Source: Chloranthus sessilifolius
Lineage: Eukaryota > Streptophyta > Magnoliopsida > Chloranthales > Chloranthaceae
Reading direction: 5' to 3'
NCBI GenBank assembly: GCA_021018995.1
Contig: CM037590.1
Coordinates: 81,748,097 to 81,812,096, forward strand
Length of the DNA stretch: 64,000 nucleotides
In this document: positions 42,484-55,844 of the stretch, piece by piece
Layout of the letters: each line of letters opens with the position of its first letter
Position numbering within the stretch: the first letter of the stretch is position 1
Translations under genes and position numbers: made by a program
Notes under the pieces: generated by a model
Told to the model about the DNA's origin: nothing
Databases searched by the model: none
The model's input: only the letters and a program-made list of their open reading frames with translations

Positions 42484-45400
42484 TTTTTTGAGCACCTTTT
42501 CTCGGGGTTATCCTTTGGAGTCAATAGTCAATGAACACTTCCTATTATAGCAGGTTCCTTCCCATGTATGCATGCTAAATGCATGCAATTATCCTAGACA
42601 CTCAAACCTCGCTGTGCCAACACCATCGGACTATCCTACACTACACAAGCATTCATATGGCTAAGGAACCCACCGGTTCGCGGAGTCGAAAATTGTTCAT
42701 GCCCTTGTGCACAATCCGGTCCAAGTTCATCATCTACATCTCTCTGTCACGCAAAGCCCACAAAGATCTCAAGCTTATTCCATGGTGCACCCACTTTGTT
42801 GCCACTCACAATGCAATCCTGCTAAAAATGTGACATGGACGGAGGGAATGCCACATGCCCACGTAGACAGTGCACCTAGGGCGTAGGCACGCCGTTGACA
42901 ACACTACTAGATACATCAATCTAGCCATGCGTACTAGCTTTTTGGAGACAATAAAAAGTTATGGATATTCAAAATTATCCGCCTACAAATATTAAAACTA
43001 ATTTTTTCCTTTTAGAAAACTTTACCATGTTCCACTATTTAGCTTTCCCGAGTTTATCAAATACTACTTTTATGTGGCTTTGTATTTCTTTTATTATGAA
43101 GTAAGTCCTTTCGAAAAGGACTGACTGATTGTTCCATTGAAAAGGATGATTAAGGACCAAGGGAATATGATTTATAGTGTTGTTGAATAAACAAAAATAG
43201 AAAAGATCACTACATATGGTGGGCTCTTAACCACAACTATCTGAGAAGACAGGTGAAATAGGAGTGAAGAGAGAAATTTTGACAACAACAAAGGGTGAAA
43301 ATTGGAACTTTGGGATGAGTTTTTTCAAATTAGAGAAAAACGATGTAGTAATACATAAGCGACCTCCTGAAGGCCACAACATTAAGCTCAAGTGTCCAAG
43401 ATTTTCTCTAGGAACATTTACCAAATAATAGGCAACTTTATTAGATCAGAATGGTGTTAGGAATGATTTCAATATTTGGTTTAATTAGATTTTGTTTAGT
43501 AATTCACTCGGGGGTGAGAGTTTTCCAAAATCATTAAATACTTTCGTCATGCATTTGGACGGGAGATTTTAAATTTTGAGATTTGATCGATGGAGCTCAA
43601 GCTTTCATGCTTTCTTCCTTGAGATAACTAGAAAGGAAATTTTCACCTACATCAATTGTGTCACTCTATCCCTTGCAAGAGATTTAGGATTTTTCTCGGA
43701 GAAAAACCGCACACAAGGAATATCTAGAAGACCAAGATCTTTCTACATTAATTGATATTCTTTTTAGGTAACTATGTAAGGAAACTCATGAGATTTGGAA
43801 ATGGCTATTTCCCATATACAACTCTCAACTAAAACAAGGAAATCACTAGTTGGAATATTCATTAATCATCAAATTAGACTTGATAAAGTAATGAAATGGA
43901 TGGATGACTCTCACATGGAAACAAAACTCACTAGCATAAAAGTGAAGTTTCTTGTCAAGTTTTCTAGTGAAGCTTCCTGAGGATTCATAATTTGCAGAAC
44001 CTGGCCTGAAAGAAAATTTACAATTTATCTAATTAGCAACTTCCATTAAAATATAAAATATAAAATCTACAAGTCGATATGATAATGCTAACAAGATTTT
44101 TTATTTCAATCCCAATGTGAGAAAACTTCAATGTCATAGGTTGCATATATTAGTATCATATAGATCATATTTTGAGAACTAGAGGTAGAATAAATTAGAG
44201 AAAATGGGAGCACTAAGCTAATAAATCGGCTTCACTTTGCCAAAATTAGCAAAGTAAAATCATACAATTTTGCAATGAAGAACAATACATAAAAGAAGTG
44301 AGAAAAGCATAAATGAGACACAACACTAATTATACAATTATCAAATTTTTTATTAAAAGATTGTAAAAGGCAATATAATATAATATAGCATAAGTATTTT
44401 GGTGCACTGTGAATTTTTCATCTCCAAGATTTAATTCCATCTTACCCACTTCATATTGGAACAAATTTAAGATAAACTTACCTACTTTTCTATCACATCG
44501 GGATTTAGGGGTTAATTTGACACAAATTTTCTCCTGTGCCAGCTCCTATTCCAAGAGGTGGTATAGAAGAATTTACTTCTATCAAAAGTGAGAAATGGGA
44601 TGAATTTTCCTTATTTTAAATGAAAATTGAAGCCCTAAATGCTAATCACTATCCATGAATATGAATCTCTTATTTACAAGACATTTTTTGTTGTTCTCTT
44701 GTGATATGTGCATAATGACAACCCAAATAATTTTCCTGTGTGTTTTTTATTTTTTTAGACTAAGGTTTTTGTCAAAAAGATCCATTGTGTTTATGTTTGG
44801 ATATCCAATCCACTTTTAGTGTGGGAGACTACCTTCTTGGAAATCTTTGGGCCACCCTTTGTCACTAAAAATTATATCATTTCCACAATTGGGTTAAACA
44901 TTGACGACCACTCACTCACTGAGGTCCTTATGGGGGCATTGAGGTGAGGACAGGGGCGTCCAGTTTCTTGTTTTCTTGTGATGTGTGCATAATAACAACC
45001 CAAATAATTTTAGCCCAGAATAGTCGGAATCTTCTAAAACAACATTTTAAAACGGGATACGTCGTCAAAAGCAACATTTGTATTTTATATTTCCTCATAT
45101 TCTCATATTCCTCCCATTTCTCTCCTCATTCACCTTGTTGTCCTCATTCTTTACGTAATGAACTTTTTGTTAAAAAACACACTCGGTGGCCCCTCTATTA
45201 TATATTCTTCACATGTTTGTAAAGTAATATTTAACTCCATTTCGCAGAGGGTAATGCATAGACACAAAATTTTAAAGGCATTCGGTCATAATTTAAGATT
45301 GTAAAATTGTGGGTGGGATAAGAATTCTCATCGAATCAAGATATGATGCCTGAATTGATTCATTTCATTGTTATCTCCAAAATAGGATGAGGCCATAACA

Positions 45401-45824
45401 GCTTCATTCCAATTCCCCGCATTGTGCTTTCAAACATAACACTTACTACTAAGAATTTCGGTGAAGTGCAATTATTTACTATACACTTTTAAATGACTAA
45501 AATAGGTCATATTGTTTCCATTACAGTTATCTAACCGTTACATTTTACAGCATTATGCTTGAAAATGAAACTCAATGTCCATTCATTAGAAAAATAGAGA
45601 ATCGATTAATGATTTCAAGTTTATAACAAAAAGTTTCTTTCTAAAAGAATTTTAAAAAAAATAAAATTAAACAACAAATCCCGAAATCCGGCTCAAGCCC
45701 CCCCAACCCACCTAAGGTAGCGTAGAGATGGGCATATCAAACCCCGCTAGGTAGGGCCAGGCTAGATTAGGGTGACCCGGGCCTAACCTGCCTCATTAAC
45801 AGCCCTAGTTGCCCCACAACTCTC
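42484..45824. other. 3.3 kb without a supported gene
   Basis: AT-rich; short unrelated open frames. A direct repeat with TGTGCATAATGACAACCCAA at about 44706 and TGTGCATAATAACAACCCAA at about 44983 marks an old duplication or element ends. A GC-rich block at 45725-45808 (GAGATGGGCATATC ... ACAGCCCTAG) resembles hAT end sequence without clear flanks. Confidence 0.45.
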
Positions 45825-47440
45825 TTCCAGAGTTTTATATTATGACTGACAAGTTTAATAGCTCGATAATTAACAAACTTTGGATCTCTCCTTTATTCTT
45901 ATAAAAATGGTAACTTTCTCCAATCTTTGAGCATTTTTCTTGCTCAACAATTTGCTCAACCAAAAAAACACACTCTCCCCCATCATAATATAGACATTGA
46001 TCAGTATCCTATGCGGTCCTAATGTTATCCTTTACTTCATCATTGCCAAGGCTGATATGACTTCTGCTTCGGATATTTGGTTAATCATCCCTTGCTTTGG
46101 TTCCTCTTCTTACTTGATTTCCCTTGCATATTTCTCTATTCAGTAACTCCTCAAAATATCATTTCATCTTCTTTCACCAAGAATTTTTATGGTTTTCAGC
46201 TTTGATATACCTAACTTTGTCAGGGTCTCTAATTTTACTTTCTCGTATCTTGACAAACTTAATATATTTCTCCCCCCTCCATCCCCAATATGGCATACAA
46301 ATTTTCATAGTCATCATACCTAACCAATTAACCTTACGGCTTTCTTAGCTTTCCTTTTAGTTAACTTATATCTTTTGAAATCTACTATGTTTCGTATTTG
46401 TCTTTCCATAAAGCGAGTCTTCTTTTCAGCAATAGGCTTTTGAACCTTTACATTCCACCACCACATTTTGTTTGATGTGTATCCCTTTTTATTTTGGACT
46501 CTTTAGTACCTATCTAGCAACTCGTTTAATACAATCCACCATTTGCTCTCACATATAATTTGAATTCATCCCACGACGTCACACTTTGGTTTTTATTTTA
46601 GCTTTATATGTTTTTCTTTTCTCATTTAAAGTTCCACCACCTTATTAGAAGTCAATTTTTCACTACATTTCTAGTTATTTGGTTATTTTTGGGCAATCTT
46701 TTGCTACATTTCAAGCCATTTGGCTCTTGATTTGCACATCCAAAATTACTAACCTAAATTGTGTAAAGAGACTCACATGAGATGACTTTACAATCCTTAC
46801 AGGTTGCCCACTCTTTCAATCTTAACAAAAAATAATATATTTGTTGTTATAATCAAATTACTCTTAAAAATTATAAGATCTTCTATTGCAAGATCAAAGA
46901 TGCCAAAGCAAATCAAGAATAGCTTTTCCATCTCATTTCTTTCTCCAGAACCATATCTTCCATGCACTTTCTCCTACCCACTTCCTTACTTCCCCATGTG
47001 TCCATTTAATATTTCACCATGGAGATGCTTTCTCCATCAGATATATCCTATAGGAGATCACCCATCGAGTGCCAAAAGTCCTTTTTCATACTCTCTTAAC
47101 CCAACTTTGCATATGCCCTTAATGTCATTTAAAATTTCATTATCAAAACAAATTTCATCGTCATAATCCCATTATTCTTTATGTTAACCTTAATGATCTT
47201 TCCTTTAGATCTCTACCGACGCCTACCCCATTTTTAGAATTACTCTTTCTTGAGTAGAAAAGATTAAAACTATCCATACGTCTCTAGCTTTCTAACCCTT
47301 TGACTCCGTCCCTTGTAAGCAAGCTATACTTATCCTCCTCATAGTATCTACCAACTCGGCGCCCTTTCCAATTAATTGCCTCCATTCCAAGAGGTCAAGC
47401 GGAGATTCCAAACAAACTTCTTTTCCCATATTCATCCAGG
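45825..47440 (-). pseudogene. RTE-type LINE, heavily decayed
   Basis: Minus-strand readings in several frames follow the plant RTE order. First comes GKGAELVDTMRR-x-SIACLQGT (endonuclease start, near 47360), then a GDLNGHVG-like block decayed near 47010 (VHGRYGSGERNEMEKLFLD-like). WWNVKVQKPIAEKKTRFMER lies near 46480, ALAMMK near 46050, and FYKNKGEIQS near 45910 with IKLVSHNIKLWKRVVG-like sequence near 45840. No open domain survives. The plus-strand 46804-47166 frame is its shadow. Confidence 0.68.
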
Positions 47441-47688
47441 TAGGTGTAGGAATCATTGCCTACTATTCGTAACAACAGGCATCACTCCGACGTGTCGCTG
47501 ACAGGGGGCTCCCTATTCAAACCTTGCTACTTTCAACTACAATCGAGATTTGTTATGGTGCATTGCTTACAGATAATATCCTAACCATCGAGCTTCATTG
47601 AAACATGTCTCTTATTAGGAACGCCCTAGCTTAACATGGAAGTGTATTATAGCCTATAAACAACCTAACACTAACCCCCCCTCCCCCT

Positions 47689-47744
<56 letters not shown>

Positions 47745-48861
47745 CAACATAACTTTCATTCTTGATGAATATTATTTTGTATAGATGCCACCAAGTTTCC
47801 ACTTTCCACTATGAAATGGTATGCAATATCCCTCAATTCACAATTGGCTTGGACACGAAAACCTGTTTTGCTAACAACATCACTTATCAACTTGCCAATC
47901 AATGATTATTTTGTACAAACTAAAATCAATTTGTTCAATGGATCCAAATATTCATGTACTTTTGAATTAACATTAGGCTTTTGCCTTCTCTCATCTTCTA
48001 AATTGAGACAAGCCGACCACTCTGGCAAATAAAATTTTTAAGTTACAGCGAAGGAAAGAAAAGCTACGAACAGCCTCTTTTAGGATCAACAGGACGTCAT
48101 GGACATCAATAAATAGCAGCACATAGAAGTGCTTTGGTGAGAGCATCCTGTCAAAACTTGAAATATACAGATATCAAATCCCCTGAGATATAAGTCAACA
48201 TTTGGCGGGATTCCCTCACCAAGCCAAAAGGTGCTTCTAAACACAACTCTATTGATGTTGACGAGGAGACTCAATCCCTTTTTATGAAATGAAAAGAAAA
48301 TTAAATAATTGCAAGAATGAATGGTTCCTTGAATGATTAAACTAAAACCATATACCACAAAATTGAAGAGCTTACCTCAAGCTAGTCAATCCCATTTCTA
48401 AAGCTGTCAAGCCCTGAAATAACACACCAAGAATAGAACATATATGGATATAAAAAAAAAAAGAATAGGACATATATTATATTTATCAAGAACAATTATT
48501 GGATTTTTCTATAGAGAAATTTAGAGAGCAAAGAAAAAAAAATGCAATATAACTATGAAAAGAAAATACCAAGGCATTTGTTCATGCTTAAATATTCTCA
48601 TGGCCAATGAAGCTCCAAAAGTAGAAACACTAAAAATTAATTAACTGATGACTTGGGAAGTTGATGAGATTGGTTCAAAGAAAGTTAAATATGCCAGAAG
48701 TGTGTATAGATACTTCAATAATAATTTCATAATGATGGAAGTTTTTTACTAAACATAAGGCCAAAAAGAAAACCCGAACCCTATAAAGGAGAATCCATCT
48801 AAAACATAAAATAATGCATACACAAAGGATTTATTCAAATAGCAAAGATTGAGACAGTAGT
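47441..48861. other. Intergenic; (AT)n at 47691-47741
   Basis: No gene supported. A minus-strand 38-bp stretch at about 48376-48413 is bordered by an AG acceptor and a GTAAGC donor (GLTALEMGLTSL reading) but cannot be tied to any gene. Confidence 0.4.
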
Positions 48862-48960
48862 ATAAACCCTCTTTTTCTAGTAGGTAAGTTGGGAATTGAA
48901 CCTCCAACCTCAAGGTTGCATCTCCCAATAGAGCTACAAGCACAACCACAAGAGAGAGCT
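48862..48960 (-). mobile_element. SINE-like copy with A and B boxes
   Basis: On the minus strand GTAGCTCTATTGGGAGA resembles a tRNA A box and GGAGGTTCAATTCCC a B box about 30 bp on. It shares AACTTACCTA and GCAACCTTGAGGTTG with the 53150 copy. Confidence 0.6.
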
Positions 48961-49814
48961 TCTTAGATCCTGGTGCTAGATGCATATATCATTAAAACAA
49001 TTAAGCACTAGCACATAAACCTCATATCTTCAATGGACAGCAAAGCAGTTCAAATGCATTTTAAAGATTTTTTTTTTTTTAATCAGTATCAATTCACTTC
49101 TTCCACTGTGTTGCAACACCTCCTTGATTGTGCCCCTTAGCCTTCCAAGGGCCAAGTGCTACATCATCTCCTTCACTATGATGCATCACTTTGTTGACTA
49201 TACTGCATCACCTCCTTGACTATGCCCCTCGGCTATCTTCATGAGTCAAATGTTGTATCACCTCCTTGATTGTCTATCTAGGGCTCCGTGTTAAGCAGCT
49301 ACAGTTAAGTTGGGTGTATCAACTCATGTAACATTACCATTTTATATTCTTTTTTTTTTGAGAAATGACATTTTTATCCTTTGATTAAAATTACTGTTTT
49401 ACCCTTTTCTTTTCTGAAATGGCTTTTATATCTCATATCTAAAATTATTATATTACCTTGTCTTTTCTCCAAAATTACCATCACATCCAAAGATCAAAAT
49501 TACTTTTTTACCATTGTCTTTCTCTGAAAAGACCATTACCTCCTAACAATAGCACAAGTAACTTAACTAGTGAAAGTGGAGTTATTATAGATGGGCATGA
49601 GCTGCAGGTTGAACTTACTTGGATTGATCAAACAGGTGCGCCATGCGGCCAGAAGTAGGCGGCCTGGCCACAATAAGTTTAACCGCAGTTATAGGATCTC
49701 TTTAAAGTATACATATTCAGATGTTCGTGCCTTGCAAAATGTCTTACATGTATAAAAGCTGAGGGTGTGTTTAGCATAGCTGCTTGTGGCCTAAGGGCAG
49801 CTCATGTGGAGAGA
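48961..49814. other. Intergenic, no gene seen
   Basis: Repeated CACCTCCTTGATTGT-type words (49110-49280) in a diverged short tandem arrangement. No coding. Confidence 0.4.
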
Positions 49815-51243
49815 GCTAGGAAGCACGGATACGCCAAATTGGGTGCCGTATCCTATACTACGTATAGGATACAGATGCATGTAAGCGTATCCCACGAGTC
49901 TCCCTTAAAAAAAAAAAAAGGAAACGGGCGTGATACGGCGCCGATATGGTCGGGATACAGCGCCAATACAGCCGGGATACATTGCCAAGTGGGGAAGATT
50001 TTTTTTCACTTTAAAAAAATAAAAATAAATCCCTTTGGTTTAAAACCCATGGAGCCGACCCATTCACCCCTTTTAGGGTTGCAAATGGGAGAAAGAAAAA
50101 ACACAAAGAATAATAAGGGTTGAAGCCGTGAAGGACTTACCTGAGTCTGCGTGACTGCGTTGCGCACTAGCTCGAAATCAGGTATGACCTTTTTATCCGG
50201 CGTTGCGCCTAGCTCAAAATCAGGTATGAGCTTCTATTTTTATTCCTTTATTTGTTTCCTTCTTCTTTTCTTCTTCCTCGTTTTTTTGTTTGTGGCTCTG
50301 ATTTCGGGAGTGGTTGTGACCGATTTTTATATGCAAGGGAATATGGGATCGACTCTCCTGCCAATCACTTACACACTAAAATGGTGTTTAAATTATCTTA
50401 GACCATCAAGGGTTTAAGATGTAAGTGATCTAAACCGTCAAAATGATTTTTTAGGAATATTTAAATCATCCGATCAGTGGACTATGATATCAACCATTGT
50501 AGGGAGATTTCAGCCATCTTATTTGTTGATATGAACCATTCGATTTTAGTTTTCAATTTTAATGGGCCTAAAATGGCATTGTAGGGAGATTTAAGCCATC
50601 TGATTTGTGGACTTTAATATCAACAATTGTTTTCAGTTTTAATGGCTGATATTAAAGATCACCAGTCAGATGGTTCACATCCACTTATAGGCATGTTTCA
50701 TTTGGTTGAGCCACGTTCCAATGACAAATTGTCACTTTGGACAATTTAGATTGATCACAAATGTTCATCATATGGTGAAATGGTAATATTTGGTTTAGTG
50801 GTGTGAGATTAAAGTCTAACTTTAATGGTATAAGGTCGTAACAACATTATTTAAGCACCAAATGGTGATTAAACTTTTTGAAAGATCCGAACCATCTAAT
50901 TTGTGCACTCTAATTTCAACGATTGTTGTTAATTTTGATGACTGATATTTAAGTTCACCAATCGGATGGTTTACATGGCACAATAATAAATCACAGGGCA
51001 CAATGATAATATCAGTGTGCCACATGGCACACTGATAATTCACTGTGAGATAGAAAGTAACATTTTAATGGTGAAAGATTATTTAAGTTTTTAATATAAT
51101 TTTTGTATTGCCAATGAAAATTTGAATATATATAAATTATTAATTTTAAATATAAGTACCCCCGCCTTACCTATACCCTGATTTTTTTTAAATTGTCATA
51201 GCGCCATACCCGTATCGTGCCATATTCGCACCGATGCTTCCTA
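49815..51243. mobile_element. Candidate non-autonomous DNA transposon, 1.43 kb
   Basis: Inverted ends TAGGAAGCACGGATACG (49815) and, on the other strand, TAGGAAGCATCGGTGCG (51243). Clear flanking duplications were not found. Inside are GATACGG-type words, two copies of TAGCTC-AAATCAGGTATGA (50168, 50210) and repeated TTGTAGGGAGATTT blocks (50498, 50580). No transposase is encoded. Confidence 0.5.
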
Positions 51244-53149
51244 CTAGGGAGTGATTTATCAGAGAGTGCTCTTGCAAGAATTGTTGTTTAGTAATAGTGC
51301 TCAAAGAGCAGTTTAAGACATACTCCTGCAAGAATTGTTTCGTAAAAACAACTACTGGACAGTAAATTGTGATTAATTGACCAAAGTGCCCCTGAAAGTG
51401 TTCAGGAAGCAATTTTAAGGACATCTGTGGTATAAACTAATGACTTATAATATCATACCACACATAGTTCATTCAAAATAGTTATTAACATATACATCAT
51501 CAAGAAAATCTAACCACACAACTATGACAAAACATACCAGTGTAGATGCACCTTTTTTTTTAGGTTCATGAAACAAAAAACAATTTCATACATATTCATG
51601 AATCTTAAAAGCTTATTACTCAAGTGCACTTAATATTCATTTTCCAACATTGCCATTGTAATTCTTCAATTTATCGGGTCTTATCTTAAATCAGTGTTAC
51701 TCTCCAACTTGTTTCAACTTTTCCATGTTTCTTTCTGTTCATCCCAATGGTTCTCCAATTGATGCTTATTCTTATTCAGACCAGTTCTCTTGAATTCATT
51801 AATCATGACCTCAAACCTTGCCTTAATATATGTGTTGGTTTTGGGCACAATTTCAACATTTTTTCTTCACTTTTTCCCTTACACTGACTTTAAGTATGCC
51901 CACCAAATCAAATTCTAAACAAGCAATGATCCCAATTTCTGTCGTCCAATTTATTGTTTCCTAAAAAAATAAAAGCAAACTCAAACACTTATCTAGCAAT
52001 TAATCATTAATAAGTGGAGCATATCCTTATATTAAAGGGGATATGGTTACATTTCACTCTATTGCTAATGAGTAATTATAATTAATTTAGTACTAATGAA
52101 TAAATCGAAATGAGGGGAATATTTGCTCTATCGTGCATACAGGGATTTGAAGCTAGCATTCCACCAATATCAAGTCATGGATCGCTTCCTCCAGTATTTT
52201 TTCTCGGTGTTTGTGTCCTATATGACCGACATAAGACTCCACTTGCTAGACATTACGGAGGTTCAATAAGCATCATGCTGAATCTCCCTACATCTCATAA
52301 GTATCATCCACGATTGTGACTTGGTCCCCGTTTCCCTGGTACATCGAGATCAAGCTTTGGATTAAATAAGCATGAATCGAATGTTGCTATGAGCCTTTGC
52401 CGCATTGAGGAAATTGCATTTCTTTGTGTCAGATAAAAACCCCATGCGAACCCCATACATAATATCATTTCATTTGAATAAATATCTATATAAATAAAAA
52501 ACTTTATCTACATATGATATCCACCACCCTTTGAGGAAAGGACTAACCAACTAACCCCTATAATGCATGCAACCACCTGTAAATCACATTTACCTCTATA
52601 GAATAAATCTCTAAGATGCATGCAACCAACCACCTCTATAGAAATAAATCACTATTTCATTTAAACAAATTGATATCAAAAGAATAAATCTCATGAGAAC
52701 CCCAGCAAAATTGAAAACAACCGTATTCCATTTTCAAGAATAAATCTCATGAGAACCCCAGCTAAATTGAAAACAGCTAAATAAATCTTTATTTCATGTA
52801 AACAATTTTGATACTCAATATCTTAGAGTACATCAATTCAGTAGTGCTTTCCTGAAAATGGAATACGGTTTCACTATTAAAATGAAATTCTCCCATCAAG
52901 AAGCTTCCCTTGAAGATAAAGCTTCCCTTTTTAGATGATAGCAAAAGAATATCACATCCAATAGCTGACTTTCAAATAAATGATGAAAAATAGCTTTATC
53001 TTGGAAAGCCCAAAACAAAGACAATTCATAATAAATACTCTAACTTCAACTACAAAAGCGATAAAAGAGATGAAATCTGATGGCTAACATTCTACAAATT
53101 TTTAGGAGAGCACAAATAGTTTGTTGTCTAGGGATCGAGCCATTCCCCC
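51244..53149. other. Intergenic, no gene seen
   Basis: A tandem copy of AATAAATCTCATGAGAACCC lies at 52684 and 52740. TGAAAATGGAATACGGTT at 52852 is inverted relative to 52721-52738. No coding. Confidence 0.4.
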
Positions 53150-53235
53150 AATGGAAGGTTGACAATATTGCAACCTCTAGGTTGCAGGTTCAATCTCAAC
53201 TTACCTATCAAAAAATAATATAATAATAACAATAA
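53150..53235 (+). mobile_element. SINE-like copy
   Basis: CAATGGAAGGTTGACAATAT, GCAGGTTCAATCTCAACTTA and an A-rich TATCAAAAAATAATATAATA tail. Same family as 15210 and 48862. Confidence 0.55.
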
Positions 53236-53888
53236 AATAATAAAGATATTGTTGTCTATATTATGAAATCCTTTCGCATTCTTTCATTTCGAAATAAAAA
53301 GGAATCCAAAGGCAAATCTCAGAGTCAAACTAGTTCCTCTAGTCAAATCACCAAGGCGTGAAATTGAAATTGGCATGGTAATCTGTTGGGGAAGTTTTTT
53401 GAGTTTATTTGACCAATTTTATCAAAACTAAGAAAATCAAACCGAACTACAAAAAAATCAAATGGGAAGAAAGAAGAACTAGGGTTGTTGCACAACCATG
53501 AGAGGGTTATCTATGCTAGAAAAGAGGAAACTAGGACTAAATGGCAACATATTTTAAGGGTTCTTGATATGTAGACCACGGTTGTTAATCTCTTATGATA
53601 CAAGAGACGATACACAATACAATACACGATAATATAGAAAACAATATGTATCTATGATGTGTATATTTTTATAATTGTATCTTACGACACACATTACGAT
53701 ATATTGCTATACGTTGCGATACACGATACAAATGATACATGTTCTTTTGATTATAACTAGGTTTTTATTTAAAAACATTATCACTTATCTATCCCAACTC
53801 TACTTACAAAATATTATATAAAAAAAAAAAAAGAACGATAAGAATAATGAAGGTCTAATTAACTCCGATATATATATAAGCCAGATGA

Positions 53889-54019
53889 CACTACAAAAAA
53901 TAAAACTATTAGCCGCAGCCAAAACTGCTGCTAATACCCTCGTCGCTAATAGTCGTAATTGTTTTTTTGTTAATAGCGAGAGTTTTTGGCCGCCACTAAT
54001 AGTCTTATATTTTGTAGTG
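53889..54019. mobile_element. CACTA-type MITE, 131 bp, TSD TGA
   Basis: Ends CACTACAAAAAATAAAACTA and, on the other strand, CACTACAAAATATAAGACTA, with further inverted pairing through TATTAG..GGC. Perfect 3-bp duplications TGA at 53886-53888 and 54020-54022. These features define CACTA/En-Spm miniature elements. No coding. Confidence 0.88.
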
Positions 54020-54022
54020 TGA

Positions 54023-54679
54023 AGGTCTAATTAACATTTGGTCCATCATTTATCATTTAAGAGAATTAGAGCCCTGTCTTTTATCTGTTTACTATCATCA
54101 GTTAGAGAGCTTATATTTTTGGCAAATAAAAAAGTTGAAGGGCCATTTGGAAAAATTTACTTTTGGATATAGATCTCTTAGCCACTCCTATAATTTCTAT
54201 CTTTTCAATGGTAATCTTTTATACTACAGTATATTTTTCATATTTTTGCAAGGATAATATTGTAATTAAATTGCAATGACTTTTGACATAGGTAGCTTGT
54301 ACAAGAGTTTGTGTGTAGTCAAATAAAATAAAAGTCATATCTACTAATTATGAAAGGGAGTTATTAAAAAGCATGACCAGGTGTAGCAGAGATTTCTTCC
54401 ACAGGAGTCATTAAGAAGCTTAACCAAATAACAAGTGAGATCTCTTCTACAAAAGTTCGGTTAAGCTTGGCTATGAAAAAAAAATGCTAATATCAAACTG
54501 ATAAAAAATAAAATAAAAATTCTAATATCTTATATTATATTTATTTCAATTTCATTTCATTGACAACAAGTAATACTCTAGTCACATCACATGGCTTGAC
54601 AAGTCGCCCAAAGTACTGCCCAATTGCCATTGCCTGAAGAAGATGAAGCATTAATTTAGTGTTCAAGTCTAACAATGGC
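54023..54679. other. Intergenic, no gene seen
   Basis: AT-rich; holds AAGCTTAACC-type words twice near 54415 and 54460. The Athila-lineage fragment begins abruptly near 54680. Confidence 0.4.
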
Positions 54680-54681
54680 CG

Positions 54682-55587
54682 ATGGGTAGTTTACTTGTAG
54701 GCATAGATAGAAATCGGAATGGGATGTTTATTGATTTGGGGAGAACTATCTCTCTGATTTATGTGTCCAAATGGGTTGAGACCATAGCCACAAGAACTAA
54801 TGATCACAAGGTTGTCCTCAATTGCTTGAAGGACAACATTTTCTCTAGGTTTGGCACCCCCAGAGCTATCATTAGTGATGGGGGCAGCCATTTCTACAAT
54901 AGACAATTTGATAACTTGCTTAGGAAGTACTCTGAAACACACATAATTGCCACCCCAAACCACCCACAGACTAGTGGGCAGGTGGAAATTTCTAATAGAG
55001 AAATCAAATATATCCTAGAGAAAACTGTGAGAGGAGATAGGAAGGACTGATTCTTGAAGTTACCTGATGCTCTTTGGGCTTATAGAACTGCTTATAAGAC
55101 TCCAATAGGGATGTCTCCCTTTAGGCTGGTGTATGACAAAGCATGCTATTTACTAGTAGAGTTAGAACACAAAGCCTACTGGGCTATTAAAGCATTGAAT
55201 ATTGATCTAACTTTTGTTGGCATATATAAGAAACTCCAGCTGTTAGAGCTGGAAGAACTGAGATTGGAAGCCTACTCCAATGCCAGAATCTATAAGGAGA
55301 AAACCAATGTTTTTTATGACAAGCATTTGCTGAGAAAGGAGTTCATTGCTGGCAACAAGGTACGACTGTTCAATTCTAAATTAAAATTTTTCCTAGGTAA
55401 GTTGAGATCTAGGTGGGAGGGACCTTACAATGTAGTGCATGTATTCCCATCTGGAGGTGTTGAAATCATGGATCCAAAAGATGGTAGGATCATGAAAGTT
55501 AATGGTCAAAGGCTCAAGCTCTTTGTTGAAAATATAGTAGAGCCTGTGGTGACCATTCACTTTCAAGAACCTCCAAAACATGATTGA
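54682..55587 (+). pseudogene. Athila-type integrase, partial
   Basis: It reads VSKWVETIATRTNDHKVVLN, then IFSRFGTPRAIISDGGSHFY (catalytic Asp), then HPQTSGQVEISNREIKYILE (catalytic Glu in GQVE). A TGA at 55048-55050 replaces the Trp expected in RKDW. After it come [20 protein letters not shown] and the C-terminal [18 protein letters not shown] to a TGA at 55585-55587. The zinc-binding domain and the first catalytic Asp (VDY before VSKW) are lost to a frameshift or truncation at the left end. Confidence 0.88.
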
Positions 55588-55844
55588 TTTTCAACAATGT
55601 ATATTATATATCATAACTGTTGTTTTTATCAGTTTTGTTGTTGTTTCTGTTATCAACTATGTTTGACATTGTACATAGGTTGCCATTTTGTTTAAGTGTT
55701 TCATGTAGGGTACTGAGTCAACCTTGTTTAAGTCAGAAATGCCCTTAATCCATGAGAAATTCAATGGAAACATAGCAAAATTGAAAATTTTGTGTGAATG
55801 GAGACAAGTGAATTGCTGAGAAATAGGTTGAGAATGTAAAACAT

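Noticed and set aside
45725-45808. hAT element from GATGGGC / CAGCCCTA ends
   Set aside because: The flanking 8-bp words do not match and the ends pair poorly.
46804-47166. 120-codon plus-strand frame
   Set aside because: Antisense of the decayed RTE LINE.
48376-48413. 38-bp exon-like stretch on the minus strand
   Set aside because: Splice-like borders alone are weak, and no neighbouring exons or family match could be found.
48862-48960. tRNA gene
   Set aside because: A and B box words are present but no cloverleaf or anticodon arm can be drawn; SINE-like copies share the sequence.
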